Source of the DNA: Pseudomonas entomophila | Lineage (GTDB): Bacteria; Pseudomonadota; Gammaproteobacteria; Pseudomonadales; Pseudomonadaceae | Assembly (NCBI RefSeq): GCF_023277925.1 | Contig: NZ_CP063832.1 | Coordinates: forward strand, 496,001 to 560,000 | Direction of reading: 5' to 3' | Length of the DNA: 64,000 nt | Part shown: positions 16,739 through 29,466 of the stretch, one piece after another | Layout: each line of letters opens with the position of its first letter | Position numbering within the stretch: position 1 is the stretch's first letter | Program-made: the position numbers and the translations under genes | The notes under the pieces: model-generated | The model's input: only the letters and a program-made list of their open reading frames with translations | What the model was told of the DNA's origin: nothing | The model's database searches: none

Positions 16739-19138
16739 TCAGTGAGTAACGCTTTCAAGTGCCTGCTCGGCAGGCTGCGTGGCGGTCACCGCCTTGCGCA
16801 TCTGCTCGCAGCCCCACAGCACCCGCTCCGGTGTCGATGGCGCGTCGATGTCCGGTTGCACGCGGTAGTCGGCGATGCTCGCCACGGCGTCCTTGATCGC
16901 GCACCAGGCGGCGATCCCCAGCATGAACGGCGGCTCGCCCACGGCCTTGGAGTGGAACACCGTGTCCTCGGGGTTCTTGCGGTTCTCCACCAGCTTCACG
17001 CGCATGTCCACCGGCATGTCGGCGATGGCCGGGATCTTGTAGCTGGCCGGGCCGTTGGTCATCAGCTTGCCCTTGTTGTTCCACACCAGTTCTTCGGTGG
17101 TCAGCCAGCCCATGCCCTGGACGAAGCCGCCTTCCACCTGGCCGATGTCGATGGCTGGGTTCAGCGAGTCGCCGACGTCGTGCAGGATGTCGGCGCGCAG
17201 CATCTTGTATTCGCCGGTCAGGGTGTCGACGATCACTTCCACGCAGGCGGCGCCGAAGGCGAAGTAGTAGAACGGCCGGCCACGGGCCTGGGAGCGGTCG
17301 TAGAAGATCTTCGGCGTGCGGTAGAAACCGGTGGTCGACAGCGACACCTGGGCGAAGTACGCCTGCTGCACCAGTTGCTCGAAGCTGACGATCTGGTCGC
17401 GTACCCGCACATGGCCGTTGCGGAACTCGACGTCTTCCTCGGTCACGTTGTAGTGCCGCGCGGCGAATTCGGTCAGGCGCGTCTTCAGGATCTCGGCGGC
17501 GTTCTGCGCGGCCTTGCCGTTCAGGTCGGCGCCGCTGGAGGCAGCGGTCGGCGAGGTGTTGGGCACCTTGTCGGTGTTGGTGGCGGTGATCTGGATACGG
17601 TTGAAGTCGACCTGGAACACTTGCGCCACTACCTGCGCGACCTTGGTATTGAGGCCCTGGCCCATCTCGGTGCCGCCGTGGTTGAGGTGGATGCTGCCGT
17701 CGGTATAGATGTGGATCAGCGCGCCGGCCTGGTTGAGAAAGGTGGCGGTGAACGAGATGCCGAACTTCACAGGCGTCAGCGCCAGGCCCTTCTTCAGCAC
17801 CGGGCTGTTGGCGTTGAAGCGGCGGATCGATTCGCGGCGCTCGTGGTAGTCGCTGCTGGCCTCGATCTCGGCGGTCATCTCTTCGAGCATGTTGTGCTCG
17901 ACGGTTTGGTAGTAATGGGTGACGTTACGCTCGGTCTTGCCGTAGTAGTTGGCTTTGCGCACGGCCAGCGGGTCGAGCGCCAAGTGGCGGGCGATATGGT
18001 CCATCACCTGCTCGATGGCGACCATCCCCTGTGGGCCGCCAAAGCCACGGTAGGCGGTGTTGGAGGCGGTGTTGGTCTTGCAGCGGTGGCCGTGCACCGT
18101 GGCATCGCCCAGGTAATAGGCGTTGTCGGAGTGGAACATGGCGCGGTCGACGATCGAGCCGGACAGGTCGGGCGAGTAGCCGCAATTGCCGGCCAGGTCG
18201 AAGTTGATCCCGTGCAGGCGGCCGCTGTCATCGAAACCGACGTCGTACTCCACGTAGAACGGGTGGCGCTTGCCGGTCATCATCATGTCTTCGACGCGGG
18301 GCAGGCGCATCTTGGTTGGCTGGCCGGTCAGGCGCGCGATCACCGCGCACAGGCAGGCGGGGCTGGCGGCCTGGGTTTCCTTGCCACCGAAGCCGCCGCC
18401 CATGCGGCGCATGTCGACGACGATCTTGTGCATCGGCACGTCGAGCACTTCGGCGACCAGTTTCTGCACCTCGGTGGGGTTCTGCGTGGAGCAGTAGACG
18501 ATCATGCCGCCATCTTCGCTGGGCATCACCGAACTGATCTGTGTCTCCAGGTAGAAGTGTTCCTGGCCACCAATGTGCAGGCTGCCCTGGATGCGGTGTG
18601 GCGCACTGGCCAGGGCCGCGGCCGAATCGCCGCGCTGGTGGGTGTGGCTGTCGAGCACAAAGTGCTTCTTGCGTAGCGCCTCGACCACGTCCAGCACCGG
18701 TTCCAGGTCTTCGTACTCGATGATCGCCGCCATCGCCGCGCGGCGGGCGGTGTCCAGGTCGCGGGCGGCCACGGCGAGCACCGGCTGGCCGAAGAACTCG
18801 ACCTTGTCGATGGCCAGCAGCGGGTCGCCGGCGACCACCGGGCCGATGTCTTTCAGCCCTGGGATGTCCTCGTGGGTGATGGCGATGCGCACGCCCTCGA
18901 ACTGGTAGCAGGGGGTGGTGTCGATGCGCAGGATGCGCGCATGGGCGCGGTCCGCGGTGCGCGCGTAGACGTGCAACTGGTTGGGGAATTCCAGGCGGTC
19001 ATCGATGTACACCGCCTCGCCCGCCACATGCTTGTCGGCGCTGTCGTGCTTGAGGCTGCGGCCGACCCCAGTGGTCAGATCCTGGCTGAACAGTGCGGCC
19101 ATCTCGGCCTGGCTCTTGACGGCGTGATGGTTAGACAT
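16739..19138 (-). CDS. xdhB: Xanthine dehydrogenase, molybdopterin-binding subunit
   Basis: The 799-residue large subunit carries the molybdenum cofactor and oxidises hypoxanthine and xanthine. Typical segments are GRSLKHDSADKHVAGEAVYIDD near the N-terminus (first part VGRSLKHDSA), GGGFGGKET near 250, YRGFGGPQGM near 355, HGGTEMGQGL near 480 and VGEPPFMLG near 745. The C-terminal glutamate of the active site lies in that VGEPPF segment. The start overlaps the end of xdhA by 8 bases, so the two subunits are translated together. Confidence 0.96.
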   Translation of the reverse strand: MSNHHAVKSQAEMAALFSQDLTTGVGRSLKHDSADKHVAGEAVYIDDRLEFPNQLHVYARTADRAHARILRIDTTPCYQFEGVRIAITHEDIPGLKDIGPVVAGDPLLAIDKVEFFGQPVLAVAARDLDTARRAAMAAIIEYEDLEPVLDVVEALRKKHFVLDSHTHQRGDSAAALASAPHRIQGSLHIGGQEHFYLETQISSVMPSEDGGMIVYCSTQNPTEVQKLVAEVLDVPMHKIVVDMRRMGGGFGGKETQAASPACLCAVIARLTGQPTKMRLPRVEDMMMTGKRHPFYVEYDVGFDDSGRLHGINFDLAGNCGYSPDLSGSIVDRAMFHSDNAYYLGDATVHGHRCKTNTASNTAYRGFGGPQGMVAIEQVMDHIARHLALDPLAVRKANYYGKTERNVTHYYQTVEHNMLEEMTAEIEASSDYHERRESIRRFNANSPVLKKGLALTPVKFGISFTATFLNQAGALIHIYTDGSIHLNHGGTEMGQGLNTKVAQVVAQVFQVDFNRIQITATNTDKVPNTSPTAASSGADLNGKAAQNAAEILKTRLTEFAARHYNVTEEDVEFRNGHVRVRDQIVSFEQLVQQAYFAQVSLSTTGFYRTPKIFYDRSQARGRPFYYFAFGAACVEVIVDTLTGEYKMLRADILHDVGDSLNPAIDIGQVEGGFVQGMGWLTTEELVWNNKGKLMTNGPASYKIPAIADMPVDMRVKLVENRKNPEDTVFHSKAVGEPPFMLGIAAWCAIKDAVASIADYRVQPDIDAPSTPERVLWGCEQMRKAVTATQPAEQALESVTH

Positions 19139-20585
19139 AGGCGGTCACCCGGGTTTCGATGTGCGGCGATTGCAGTTCGATGAAGTACTTGCGCAGCAGG
19201 TTCTGCGCGGTCAGCAGGCGGTACTCGCGGCTGGCGCGGAAGTCGCTGAGCGGGGTGAAATCCTCGGCCAGGGCCTGGCAGGCGCGCTCGACGCTGGCCT
19301 GGTTCCAGGGTTTGCCGCGCAGGGCGGCTTCGCAGGCGCGGGCGCGCTTGGGGATCGCCGCCATGCCGCCGAAGGCGATGCGCACGCCGCTGACCACACC
19401 GTTCTCGATGCTCAGGTTGAAGGCTGCGCAGACTGCGGAGATATCATCGTCCAGGCGCTTGGACACTTTGTAGGCGCGGAACGTCCAGTCATTGCTGGCG
19501 CGCGGCACGATGATCTTCTCGATGAACTCGCTGTCCTGGCGCGCGGTGATGCGGTAGTCGATGAAATAGTCCTCCAGCGCCAGGGCGCGCTGGCGCTCGC
19601 CCTGGCGCAGGACGATCTGTGCATCCAGGGCGATCAGCAGGGGTGGTGAATCGCCGATCGGCGAGGCGTTGCCGATGTTGCCGCCCAAGGTGCCCTGGTT
19701 GCGGATCTGCAGCGAGGCGAAGCGGTGCAGCAGGTCGCCGAAGTCGGGGTATTCCTCGTTGAGCGCGGTGTAGCAGTCGGTCAGTGGTGTGGCGGCACCG
19801 ATCTCCAGGTGCGTGGCGGTCTTGTCGATGCGCTTGAGCTCGGCGACGTGGCCGACGTAGATCATCACGGGCAAGGTGCGGTGGAACTGGGTGACCTCCA
19901 GCGCCAGGTCGGTGCCGCCGGCCAGCAGACGCGCCTCGGGGTGCGAGCTGTAGAGGTCGGCCAGGTCGGCCACGGTCAGCGGTACCAGGCAGCGTTTGTC
20001 GCCGCTGTTGAGCTCACCGGTGTGTTGCGGGGCAATCGCCTTGAGGCGGGCGATGGTCTGCGCCTGTTGCGCGTCGAACTGGTCGCGGCAGGGCCGGGCG
20101 CAGCTCTGCTCGGCGGCGGCGAGGATCGGCCGGTAGCCGGTGCAGCGGCACAGGTTGCCGGCCAGGGCTTCCTGGGCCTGATGCAGGTCGTGGCCTTCAC
20201 TGTTCTTTTGCAGGGCGAACAGTGACATGACGAAACCGGGGGTACAGAAGCCGCACTGCGAGCCATGGCAATCGGCCATGGCTTTTTGCACGCTGTGCAG
20301 CTCGCCCTGGTGCTTGAGACCTTCGACGCTGATCAGTTGCTTGCCATGCAGGGAGGAGACGAACGTCAGGCACGAGTTGAGGCTGCGGTAGCGGATGCTG
20401 TCGCCGCCGTGCGGGTCCTGGACGAGTTCGCCCACGACCACGGTGCAGGCGCCGCAGTCGCCGCTGGCGCAGCCTTCCTTGGTGCCGGGCTTGCCCAGGT
20501 GCTCGCGCAGGTATTGCAGCACCGTCATGTTCGGGTCCAGGGCGTGTTCGCTGTGCAGCTCCTGGTTGACGAGAAACTGGATCAC
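19131..20585 (-). CDS. xdhA: Xanthine dehydrogenase, 2Fe-2S/FAD subunit
   Basis: The 484-residue small subunit moves electrons from the molybdenum centre through two 2Fe-2S clusters to FAD and NAD. The first cluster uses GCASGDCGACTVV near residue 45. The second uses CGFCTPGFVMS and NLCRCTGYRP near 105-145. The FAD domain begins near 190 (LLAGGTDLALEV; TLGGNIGNASPIGDSPP). The GTG start giving VIQFLVNQEL matches the family and follows GAGG; longer readings enter the promoter region. It leads the xdhABC-guaD cluster. Confidence 0.94.
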   Translation of the reverse strand: MIQFLVNQELHSEHALDPNMTVLQYLREHLGKPGTKEGCASGDCGACTVVVGELVQDPHGGDSIRYRSLNSCLTFVSSLHGKQLISVEGLKHQGELHSVQKAMADCHGSQCGFCTPGFVMSLFALQKNSEGHDLHQAQEALAGNLCRCTGYRPILAAAEQSCARPCRDQFDAQQAQTIARLKAIAPQHTGELNSGDKRCLVPLTVADLADLYSSHPEARLLAGGTDLALEVTQFHRTLPVMIYVGHVAELKRIDKTATHLEIGAATPLTDCYTALNEEYPDFGDLLHRFASLQIRNQGTLGGNIGNASPIGDSPPLLIALDAQIVLRQGERQRALALEDYFIDYRITARQDSEFIEKIIVPRASNDWTFRAYKVSKRLDDDISAVCAAFNLSIENGVVSGVRIAFGGMAAIPKRARACEAALRGKPWNQASVERACQALAEDFTPLSDFRASREYRLLTAQNLLRKYFIELQSPHIETRVTAYV

Positions 20586-20640
20586 GGGGGAGGGCCTCGC
20601 AATGATTTTATTGTTGTTCGGGCGGACTCTAAGCAACGGC
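20586..20640 (-). promoter_or_regulatory. xdhA core promoter region
   Basis: On the minus strand TTGACC (within the downstream dyad) is followed 18 bases later by TAGAGT near 20626-20631, a plausible -35/-10 pair for xdhA. The operator-like dyad overlaps the -35 element. Confidence 0.45.
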
Positions 20641-20654
20641 TGACCTTGTGGTCA
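20641..20654. promoter_or_regulatory. TGACC-N4-GGTCA dyad, xdhA copy 1
   Basis: TGACCTTGTGGTCA is a perfect 5+5 dyad overlapping the likely xdhA -35 element, a position suited to repression. Confidence 0.65.
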
Positions 20655-20663
20655 ATAAATTTC

Positions 20664-20677
20664 TGACCTTTGGGTCA
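20664..20677. promoter_or_regulatory. TGACC-N4-GGTCA dyad, xdhA copy 2
   Basis: TGACCTTTGGGTCA is a second perfect dyad 23 bases (about two helical turns) from copy 1. It lies between xdhA and the divergent GntR gene. Confidence 0.65.
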
Positions 20678-20856
20678 AGAATTTGCTCGAGCAGTACCGA
20701 ACGACCTCGATGAGCCTTTCCCCAAGCATAGTTCGCGCCGGTCACACCGGCTGACCGACAAGTCGCACAAAGCCCCATGTTCCGCTGCGCGCAGGCCGGG
20801 CAAGTGCGCTACAATCGCGCCCTTGTGCACAGCTATCCAGACTGCGAAGGAAAACC

Positions 20857-21516
20857 ATGACGTTCAAGGCGCCGGACAGCCTCTCCGAGCAAATTGCCCA
20901 CTACCTGGCCGAGCGGATCATCCGCGGCGAACTCGCGCCCGGGGAGCGCATTCAGGAGCTGAAGGTCACCCAGGCACTGAATGTCAGTCGTGGTTCGGTG
21001 CGCGAGGCGCTGCTCATCCTCGAGCGTCGCCACCTGGTGGCGATCCTGCCGCGCCGTGGCGCCCATGTGACCGAACTGGACGAAAACAGCGTGCGCAGCC
21101 TGTGCGAACTGATGGGCGAGTTCTACATCCTGCTGGGCAACGCCGTCGCCCAGCATTGGCGCACCGAAAGCGACCTGCGCCCGTTCCTCGATATTCAGCA
21201 GCGCCTGCAGCAGGCCCACGCCGGTCGGGACATCAAATCGTTCGTCGCCGACAGTTTTGCGGTGATGCGCGCCGCCTACCCATTCGCCAACAACCCCTAT
21301 TTGCAGGAAACCGTCGAGAACCTGCAGCCGGCCATGAGCCGCGCCTACTATCTCGCCCTCGACCAGCGCCAGGCCAACATGGTCGACTACCTCGACCTGT
21401 TCGCCAGCCTGCTCGGTGCCGTGGTCGCCCGCGACCTGCCGCGCATCCGCGAGGTGCTCACCGCGTATTGCCAGCGCAGTTGCGAGCTGGTGCTGGCGGC
21501 GTTGGCGCGGACCTGA
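20857..21516 (+). CDS. GntR-family regulator, FCD type (probable purine/xdh regulator)
   Basis: The 219-residue protein has an N-terminal winged helix (about 8-75; IIRGELAPGERIQELKVTQA, LNVSRGSVREALLILERRHL) and an all-helical FCD-like C-terminal domain (about 80-215) that lacks some of the usual metal-binding histidines. It is divergent from xdhA, with two TGACC-N4-GGTCA dyads in between, so it is the first candidate for their binding protein. It ends 3 bases before smc. Control of xdh is inference. Confidence 0.83.
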   Translation: MTFKAPDSLSEQIAHYLAERIIRGELAPGERIQELKVTQALNVSRGSVREALLILERRHLVAILPRRGAHVTELDENSVRSLCELMGEFYILLGNAVAQHWRTESDLRPFLDIQQRLQQAHAGRDIKSFVADSFAVMRAAYPFANNPYLQETVENLQPAMSRAYYLALDQRQANMVDYLDLFASLLGAVVARDLPRIREVLTAYCQRSCELVLAALART

Positions 21517-21519
21517 CCG

Positions 21520-24500
21520 ATGCGCCTGAAGTGCATTCGCCTGGCTGGGTTCAAGTCGTTCGTCGATCCGACCACGGTCAACTTCCCCAGCAACATGGCG
21601 GCCGTGGTCGGCCCCAACGGTTGCGGCAAATCCAACATCATCGACGCGGTGCGCTGGGTGATGGGCGAGAGTTCGGCGAAGAACCTGCGTGGCGAATCGA
21701 TGACCGACGTCATCTTCAATGGCTCCACCAGCCGCAAGCCGGTCAGCCAGGCCAGCATCGAGCTGGTGTTCGACAACAGCGACAACACGCTGGTGGGCGA
21801 GTACGCCGCCTACGCCGAGATTTCCATTCGCCGCAAGGTCACCCGCGACGGGCAGAACACCTACTTCCTCAACGGCGCCAAATGCCGGCGCCGTGATATC
21901 ACCGACATCTTCCTCGGCACCGGCCTGGGGCCGCGCAGCTATTCGATCATCGAGCAGGGCATGATCAGCAAGCTGATCGAGGCCAAGCCCGAAGAGCTGC
22001 GCAACTTCATCGAGGAGGCGGCAGGTATCTCCAAGTACAAGGAGCGCCGCCGCGAGACCGAGAACCGCATTCGCCGTACACAAGAGAACCTCGCGCGCCT
22101 GACCGACCTGCGCGAGGAGCTTGAGCGCCAGCTCGAGCGCCTGCACCGCCAGGCCCAGGCCGCCGAAAAATACCGCGAGTACAAGGCCCAGGAGCGTCAG
22201 CTCAAGGCGTGCCTGTCCGCCCTGCGCTGGCGTGACCTGGATGCGCGCGTGCGCCAGCGCGAGACGGTCATCGGCGACCAGGAGATCGCCTTCGAGGCGC
22301 TGGTGGCCGAGCAGCGCAACGCCGATGCCAGCATCGAGCGCCTGCGCGACGGCCACCATGAGCTGTCCGAACGGTTCAACCAGGTGCAGGGGCGCTTCTA
22401 TTCGGTGGCCGGTGATATCGCCCGGATCGAGCAGAGTATCCAGCATGGGCAGCAACGCTTGCGCCAGTTGCAGGACGACTTGAAGGAAGCCGAACGCACC
22501 CGCCTGGAAACCGAGTCTCACCTGGGCCATGACCGCACGCTGCTGGCCACGCTCGGCGAAGAGCTGGCGATGCTCGAGCCGGAGCAGGAACTCACGCTGG
22601 CCGCGGCTGAAGAGGCCGCCGCGACGCTCGAGGAAGCCGAGCTGGGCATGCACGGCTGGCAGGAGCAGTGGGACAGTTTCAACACCCGCTCCGCCGAGCC
22701 GCGCCGCCAGGCGGAAGTGCAGCAGGCGCGCCTGGCGCAGCTCGAATCCAGCCTGGAGCGCCTGGCCGAGCGCCAGCGAAAGCTGGGCGAGGAACGCGAC
22801 CAGTTGGGCGCCGACCCGCAGGATGTCGAGATGGCCGACCTCACCGAACAGGTGGCCAGCAGTGAGCTGCTGCTCGAAGACCTGCAGCTTCAAGAGCGCC
22901 AGGTGGTCGAGCAGCTCGACGCGGTTCGCGAGCAGTTGCAGCAGGCCAGCCAGGCCCAGCAACAGCAGCAGGGCGATCTGCAACGCCTGGGTGGTCGTCT
23001 GGCTTCGTTGGAAGCCTTGCAACAGGCCGCGCTGGAACCTGGCGCCGATGCCGCCGACTGGCTGCGCGGGCAAGGGCTGGCACAGCGCCCTCGGTTGGCG
23101 GAAGGCCTGCGGGTCGAGCCAGGCTGGGAGCTGGCGGTGGAAACGGTGCTGGGCGCCGACCTGCAGGCCGTGTTGCTCGACGATTTCGACAACCTCGACT
23201 TCGGCTCCCTGGAACAGGGTGAACTGCGCCTGCTGCTGGGCGGGGGCGATGGCGCGCGGATCCCGGGCAGCCTGCTCGACAAGGTCGAGGGGCGCACCGA
23301 CCTGTCGCCCTGGCTCGGCCAGGTCAAACCGATGGAAAACCTTGAACAGGCGTTGGCCTTGCGGGCCTCGCTTGTCGATGGCCAGAGCCTGGTCAGCCGC
23401 GATGGCTATTGGGTTGGGCGCCATTTCCTGCGTATCAGCCGAGGGGGGGAGGCCCAGGACGGCGTGCTTGCCCGTGGCCAGGAAATCGAACGCCTTGGCC
23501 AGGAACAGCTGGAGCAGGAGGCGCTCCTCGAACAGCTGGACGAGCAGTTGCAGCGCCTGCGTGAGCAGCAACTCGACTATGAAGAACAGCGCGAGCAATT
23601 GCGCCGACGCAGTCAGGACGAAAGCCGCCAGCATGGCGAGCTCAAGGCCCGGCTGTCGGCCGGTCGTGCCCGTGCCGAACAGCTCGAGTTGCGTCTGCGC
23701 AGGTTGCAGGAAGAGCTGGCCGAGGTGCAGGAACAACGCGCCCTGGAGCATGAGCAGTTGGGGGAGGCGCGGCTGCTGTTGCAAGAATCCCTGGACCTGA
23801 TGGCCCAGGACACCGAGCTGCGCGAGCAGTTGATGGCGCGTCGCGACACCCTGCGCGAGGGCCTCGACCGCGTTCGCCAGGAAGCTCGCCAGCACAAGGA
23901 CCATGCCCACCAACTGGCCGTACGCATGGGTTCCCTGCGTGCCCAGCATGATTCCACTCGCCAGGCGCTGGAGCGCCTGGAGCAACAGGCCGCGCGCCTG
24001 AGCGAGCGCCAGGAGCAACTGAACCTGAACCTGGAGGAAGGGGAGGCGCCGCAGGAAGAGTTGCGCCTGAAGCTCGAGGAGCTGCTCGAGCGGCGCATGA
24101 ACGTCGACGAGGAAATGCGCCAGGCCCGCCTGCACATGGACGAGGCCGACCGCGAGCTGCGCGATGCCGAGCGGCGCCGCACCCAGGCCGAACAGCAGGC
24201 CCAGCTGCTGCGCGGCCAATTGGAGCAGCAGCGCCTGGAGTCGCAAGGGCTGGACGTGCGCCGCAACACCTTGCAGGAACAACTGCTGAGCGACGGCTAC
24301 GATCTTCAGGGCGTGCTCGCGACGCTTGACGCAGAGGCCAGCGAGCAGGGCACCGAACAGGAACTCGAGCAGGTCGAGGCGCGCATCCAACGCCTTGGGG
24401 CGATCAACCTGGCGGCCATCGAAGAGTACGAGCAACAGTCCGAACGCAAGCGTTATCTCGATGCCCAGGACGCCGACCTGGTCGAGGCGCTGGAGACCCT

Positions 24501-25008
24501 GGAAAACGTCATCCGCAAGATCGACAAGGAAACCCGCAACCGCTTCAAGGATACCTTTGATCAGATAAATGCCGGATTGCAGGCACTTTTCCCAAAAGTT
24601 TTCGGTGGCGGCAGCGCTTATCTGGAACTGACGGGCGAAGATCTACTCGATACAGGGGTGACGATCATGGCGCGCCCGCCGGGCAAGAAGAACAGCACCA
24701 TCCATCTGCTGTCCGGTGGCGAGAAGGCGTTGACCGCCCTTGCGCTGGTGTTCGCCATCTTCAAGTTGAACCCGGCACCGTTCTGCATGCTCGACGAGGT
24801 CGACGCGCCGCTGGACGATGCCAACGTGGGGCGCTACGCGCGCCTGGTAAAGGAAATGAGCGAAAGCGTGCAGTTCATCTATATCACCCATAACAAGATC
24901 GCCATGGAAATGGCCGATCAATTGATGGGGGTGACCATGCACGAGCCGGGCTGTTCACGCCTGGTCGCCGTCGATGTGGAGGAGGCGATGGCCATGGTCG
25001 ACGCCTGA
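21520..25008 (+). CDS. smc: Chromosome segregation ATPase SMC
   Basis: The 1162-residue protein has the SMC layout: an N-terminal ATPase half with Walker A GPNGCGKSNIIDAVRW near 31, coiled coil (about 170-500), a hinge (about 505-660), returning coiled coil (about 670-1000), and a C-terminal half with the signature LLSGGEKALTALAL near 1064 and Walker B FCMLDEVDAPLDD near 1087. It organises the chromosome for segregation, usually with ScpA and ScpB. It starts 3 bases after the GntR gene, so it may be co-transcribed with a regulator that has no evident link to it. Confidence 0.97.
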   Translation: MRLKCIRLAGFKSFVDPTTVNFPSNMAAVVGPNGCGKSNIIDAVRWVMGESSAKNLRGESMTDVIFNGSTSRKPVSQASIELVFDNSDNTLVGEYAAYAEISIRRKVTRDGQNTYFLNGAKCRRRDITDIFLGTGLGPRSYSIIEQGMISKLIEAKPEELRNFIEEAAGISKYKERRRETENRIRRTQENLARLTDLREELERQLERLHRQAQAAEKYREYKAQERQLKACLSALRWRDLDARVRQRETVIGDQEIAFEALVAEQRNADASIERLRDGHHELSERFNQVQGRFYSVAGDIARIEQSIQHGQQRLRQLQDDLKEAERTRLETESHLGHDRTLLATLGEELAMLEPEQELTLAAAEEAAATLEEAELGMHGWQEQWDSFNTRSAEPRRQAEVQQARLAQLESSLERLAERQRKLGEERDQLGADPQDVEMADLTEQVASSELLLEDLQLQERQVVEQLDAVREQLQQASQAQQQQQGDLQRLGGRLASLEALQQAALEPGADAADWLRGQGLAQRPRLAEGLRVEPGWELAVETVLGADLQAVLLDDFDNLDFGSLEQGELRLLLGGGDGARIPGSLLDKVEGRTDLSPWLGQVKPMENLEQALALRASLVDGQSLVSRDGYWVGRHFLRISRGGEAQDGVLARGQEIERLGQEQLEQEALLEQLDEQLQRLREQQLDYEEQREQLRRRSQDESRQHGELKARLSAGRARAEQLELRLRRLQEELAEVQEQRALEHEQLGEARLLLQESLDLMAQDTELREQLMARRDTLREGLDRVRQEARQHKDHAHQLAVRMGSLRAQHDSTRQALERLEQQAARLSERQEQLNLNLEEGEAPQEELRLKLEELLERRMNVDEEMRQARLHMDEADRELRDAERRRTQAEQQAQLLRGQLEQQRLESQGLDVRRNTLQEQLLSDGYDLQGVLATLDAEASEQGTEQELEQVEARIQRLGAINLAAIEEYEQQSERKRYLDAQDADLVEALETLENVIRKIDKETRNRFKDTFDQINAGLQALFPKVFGGGSAYLELTGEDLLDTGVTIMARPPGKKNSTIHLLSGGEKALTALALVFAIFKLNPAPFCMLDEVDAPLDDANVGRYARLVKEMSESVQFIYITHNKIAMEMADQLMGVTMHEPGCSRLVAVDVEEAMAMVDA

Positions 25009-25212
25009 TGAGCGAAGATGGGGTGTGAACCTGTGGGCAAAACCCCCAGCAGGTGCGACAGACGGTGTAAAGTTGCCTTTGGTCGTGCTAGCTTAATGTC
25101 ACTTGTTTTTTGCGTGGGTAAAACGCCTGTCAGAACATAGAGTTGGCGCCACGTGTTAAAGGCCTTTGAAGCCTTTGTTTTCAAGCATATTTTTATAGAG
25201 GCACGGGATTAC

Positions 25213-28549
<3,337 letters not shown>

Positions 28550-28577
28550 CCCTAACCTGCTGACAAGCTGGAAGCAC

Positions 28578-28662
28578 TGTAGGAGCGGCTTCAGCCGCGA
28601 TCACCCGCGAAGCGGGTGCCAGGCTACGCGGCGTCTGTTTCGCGGCTGAAGCCGCTCCTACA
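28578..28662. repeat. Composite REP element with nested hairpin, copy A
   Basis: Arms TGTAGGAGCGGCTTCAGCCG plus CGA (28578-28600) and the exact reverse complement (28640-28662) enclose a small hairpin CACCCGC-GAA-GCGGGTG (28602-28618). The same layout occurs at 43036-43120 and 53017-53120. It lies between ligA and the SRP RNA gene. Confidence 0.88.
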
Positions 28663-28736
28663 AGGTTCGGGTCGACACCGCTATGGCGTCATGCCCACAA
28701 GTCCTTGAGAAATGATGGTTTTTTCTCGCTCAAAGG

Positions 28737-28764
28737 TTGTAACTTCTTCCCGGCGCTGTACAAT
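28737..28764 (+). promoter_or_regulatory. Promoter of the SRP RNA gene
   Basis: TTGTAA (28737-28742) and TACAAT (28759-28764) are 16 bases apart. The start would be near 28771, leaving a short 5' leader that contains the hairpin CGGCTCG/CGAGCCG (28769-28790), presumably trimmed to give mature RNA. Confidence 0.65.
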
Positions 28765-28794
28765 GGTGCGGCTCGTCACATGGCGAGCCGTCGT

Positions 28795-28904
28795 GGTGGC
28801 CCCATCGGTCCCCCCGCATTGATTACCCGTTAACCTGGTCAGGCCCGGAAGGGAGCAGCCATAGCGGGAACATCGAGTGCCGGGGTGTGGCTGGTGGGGC
28901 CGCC
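28795..28904 (+). ncRNA. ffs: Signal recognition particle RNA (4.5S)
   Basis: The conserved tip of the bacterial SRP hairpin is seen: GGTCAGGCCCGGAAGGGAGC, AGCC on the left side, and GTGCCGGGGTGTGGCTGG on the right. The ends pair through GGTGGCCCCATC with GGTGGGGCCGCC, giving a hairpin of about 110 bases. The RNA binds Ffh and targets nascent membrane proteins to FtsY. The exact mature ends are inferred from the pairing. Confidence 0.93.
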
Positions 28905-29049
28905 TCCATTTTGGGCGTAGGCTTTTTCCCGCCCGCTCTCGTTTCATCCCCGCCTTCACATCCAAACACGCCTTTACGCCTGCACAATCCTGCGCGGCGC
29001 CTTATCATGCACCCATCGTGTCAGACCGTTCGGCCAGGAGAGAGCGACC

Positions 29050-29439
29050 GTGGAACATGTCGACGAGATTACCCGTCACAAGATCCGGGAGTGGCAGATG
29101 CGCCGCCTGGAGATCAAGGACCAGATGATCGCCCACCCGGAGCGGGTGCTGGAGCTGTCACAGGTGCTCGACCAGATGGAAGAGGAGCATGAGCGCATCC
29201 TGGGCGAGGCGACCCCGCCAGCCACCGAAGTGCAGCCGGCACTCGAACTGCAGGTGAGTGTATCGGCCGGCAATGCACGGGACCTGCGCAAGTTGCTGGA
29301 GCTGGCGTTGCACGAACTCGACAGTGCACTGGACGAACAGGCACCTGGCACCACCTATCCGGGTGAGATGTCGGGCTCGTTGGGTGCCTACCGCTTCGAG
29401 CTGGTGGTCGGGCAGGGGCCCGACGCAAGCCCTAAATGA
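29050..29439 (+). CDS. Small protein of unknown function (129 residues)
   Basis: I do not recognise a family. The first 60 residues are highly charged and likely a coiled coil (ITRHKIREWQMRRLEIKDQM, ERVLELSQVLDQMEEEHERI). Residues 70-129 look like a small folded domain with LRKLLELALHELDSALDEQ. There is no signal peptide or membrane segment. The GTG start is preceded by AGGAGAGAG. It ends 27 bases before the helicase gene on the same strand, so the two are probably co-transcribed. Confidence 0.75.
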   Translation: MEHVDEITRHKIREWQMRRLEIKDQMIAHPERVLELSQVLDQMEEEHERILGEATPPATEVQPALELQVSVSAGNARDLRKLLELALHELDSALDEQAPGTTYPGEMSGSLGAYRFELVVGQGPDASPK

Positions 29440-29466
29440 TCCTCCGCACCTGGACCACGAACGACG

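Noticed and set aside
20833..24435. Very long (1200-codon) open frame antisense to smc
   Set aside because: Antisense shadow caused by high GC third positions in smc; Leu/Gln/Ala-rich with no domain.
28578..28662. Possible CRISPR-like repeat array
   Set aside because: Only palindromic REP arms around one nested hairpin; no regularly spaced direct repeats and no cas genes.
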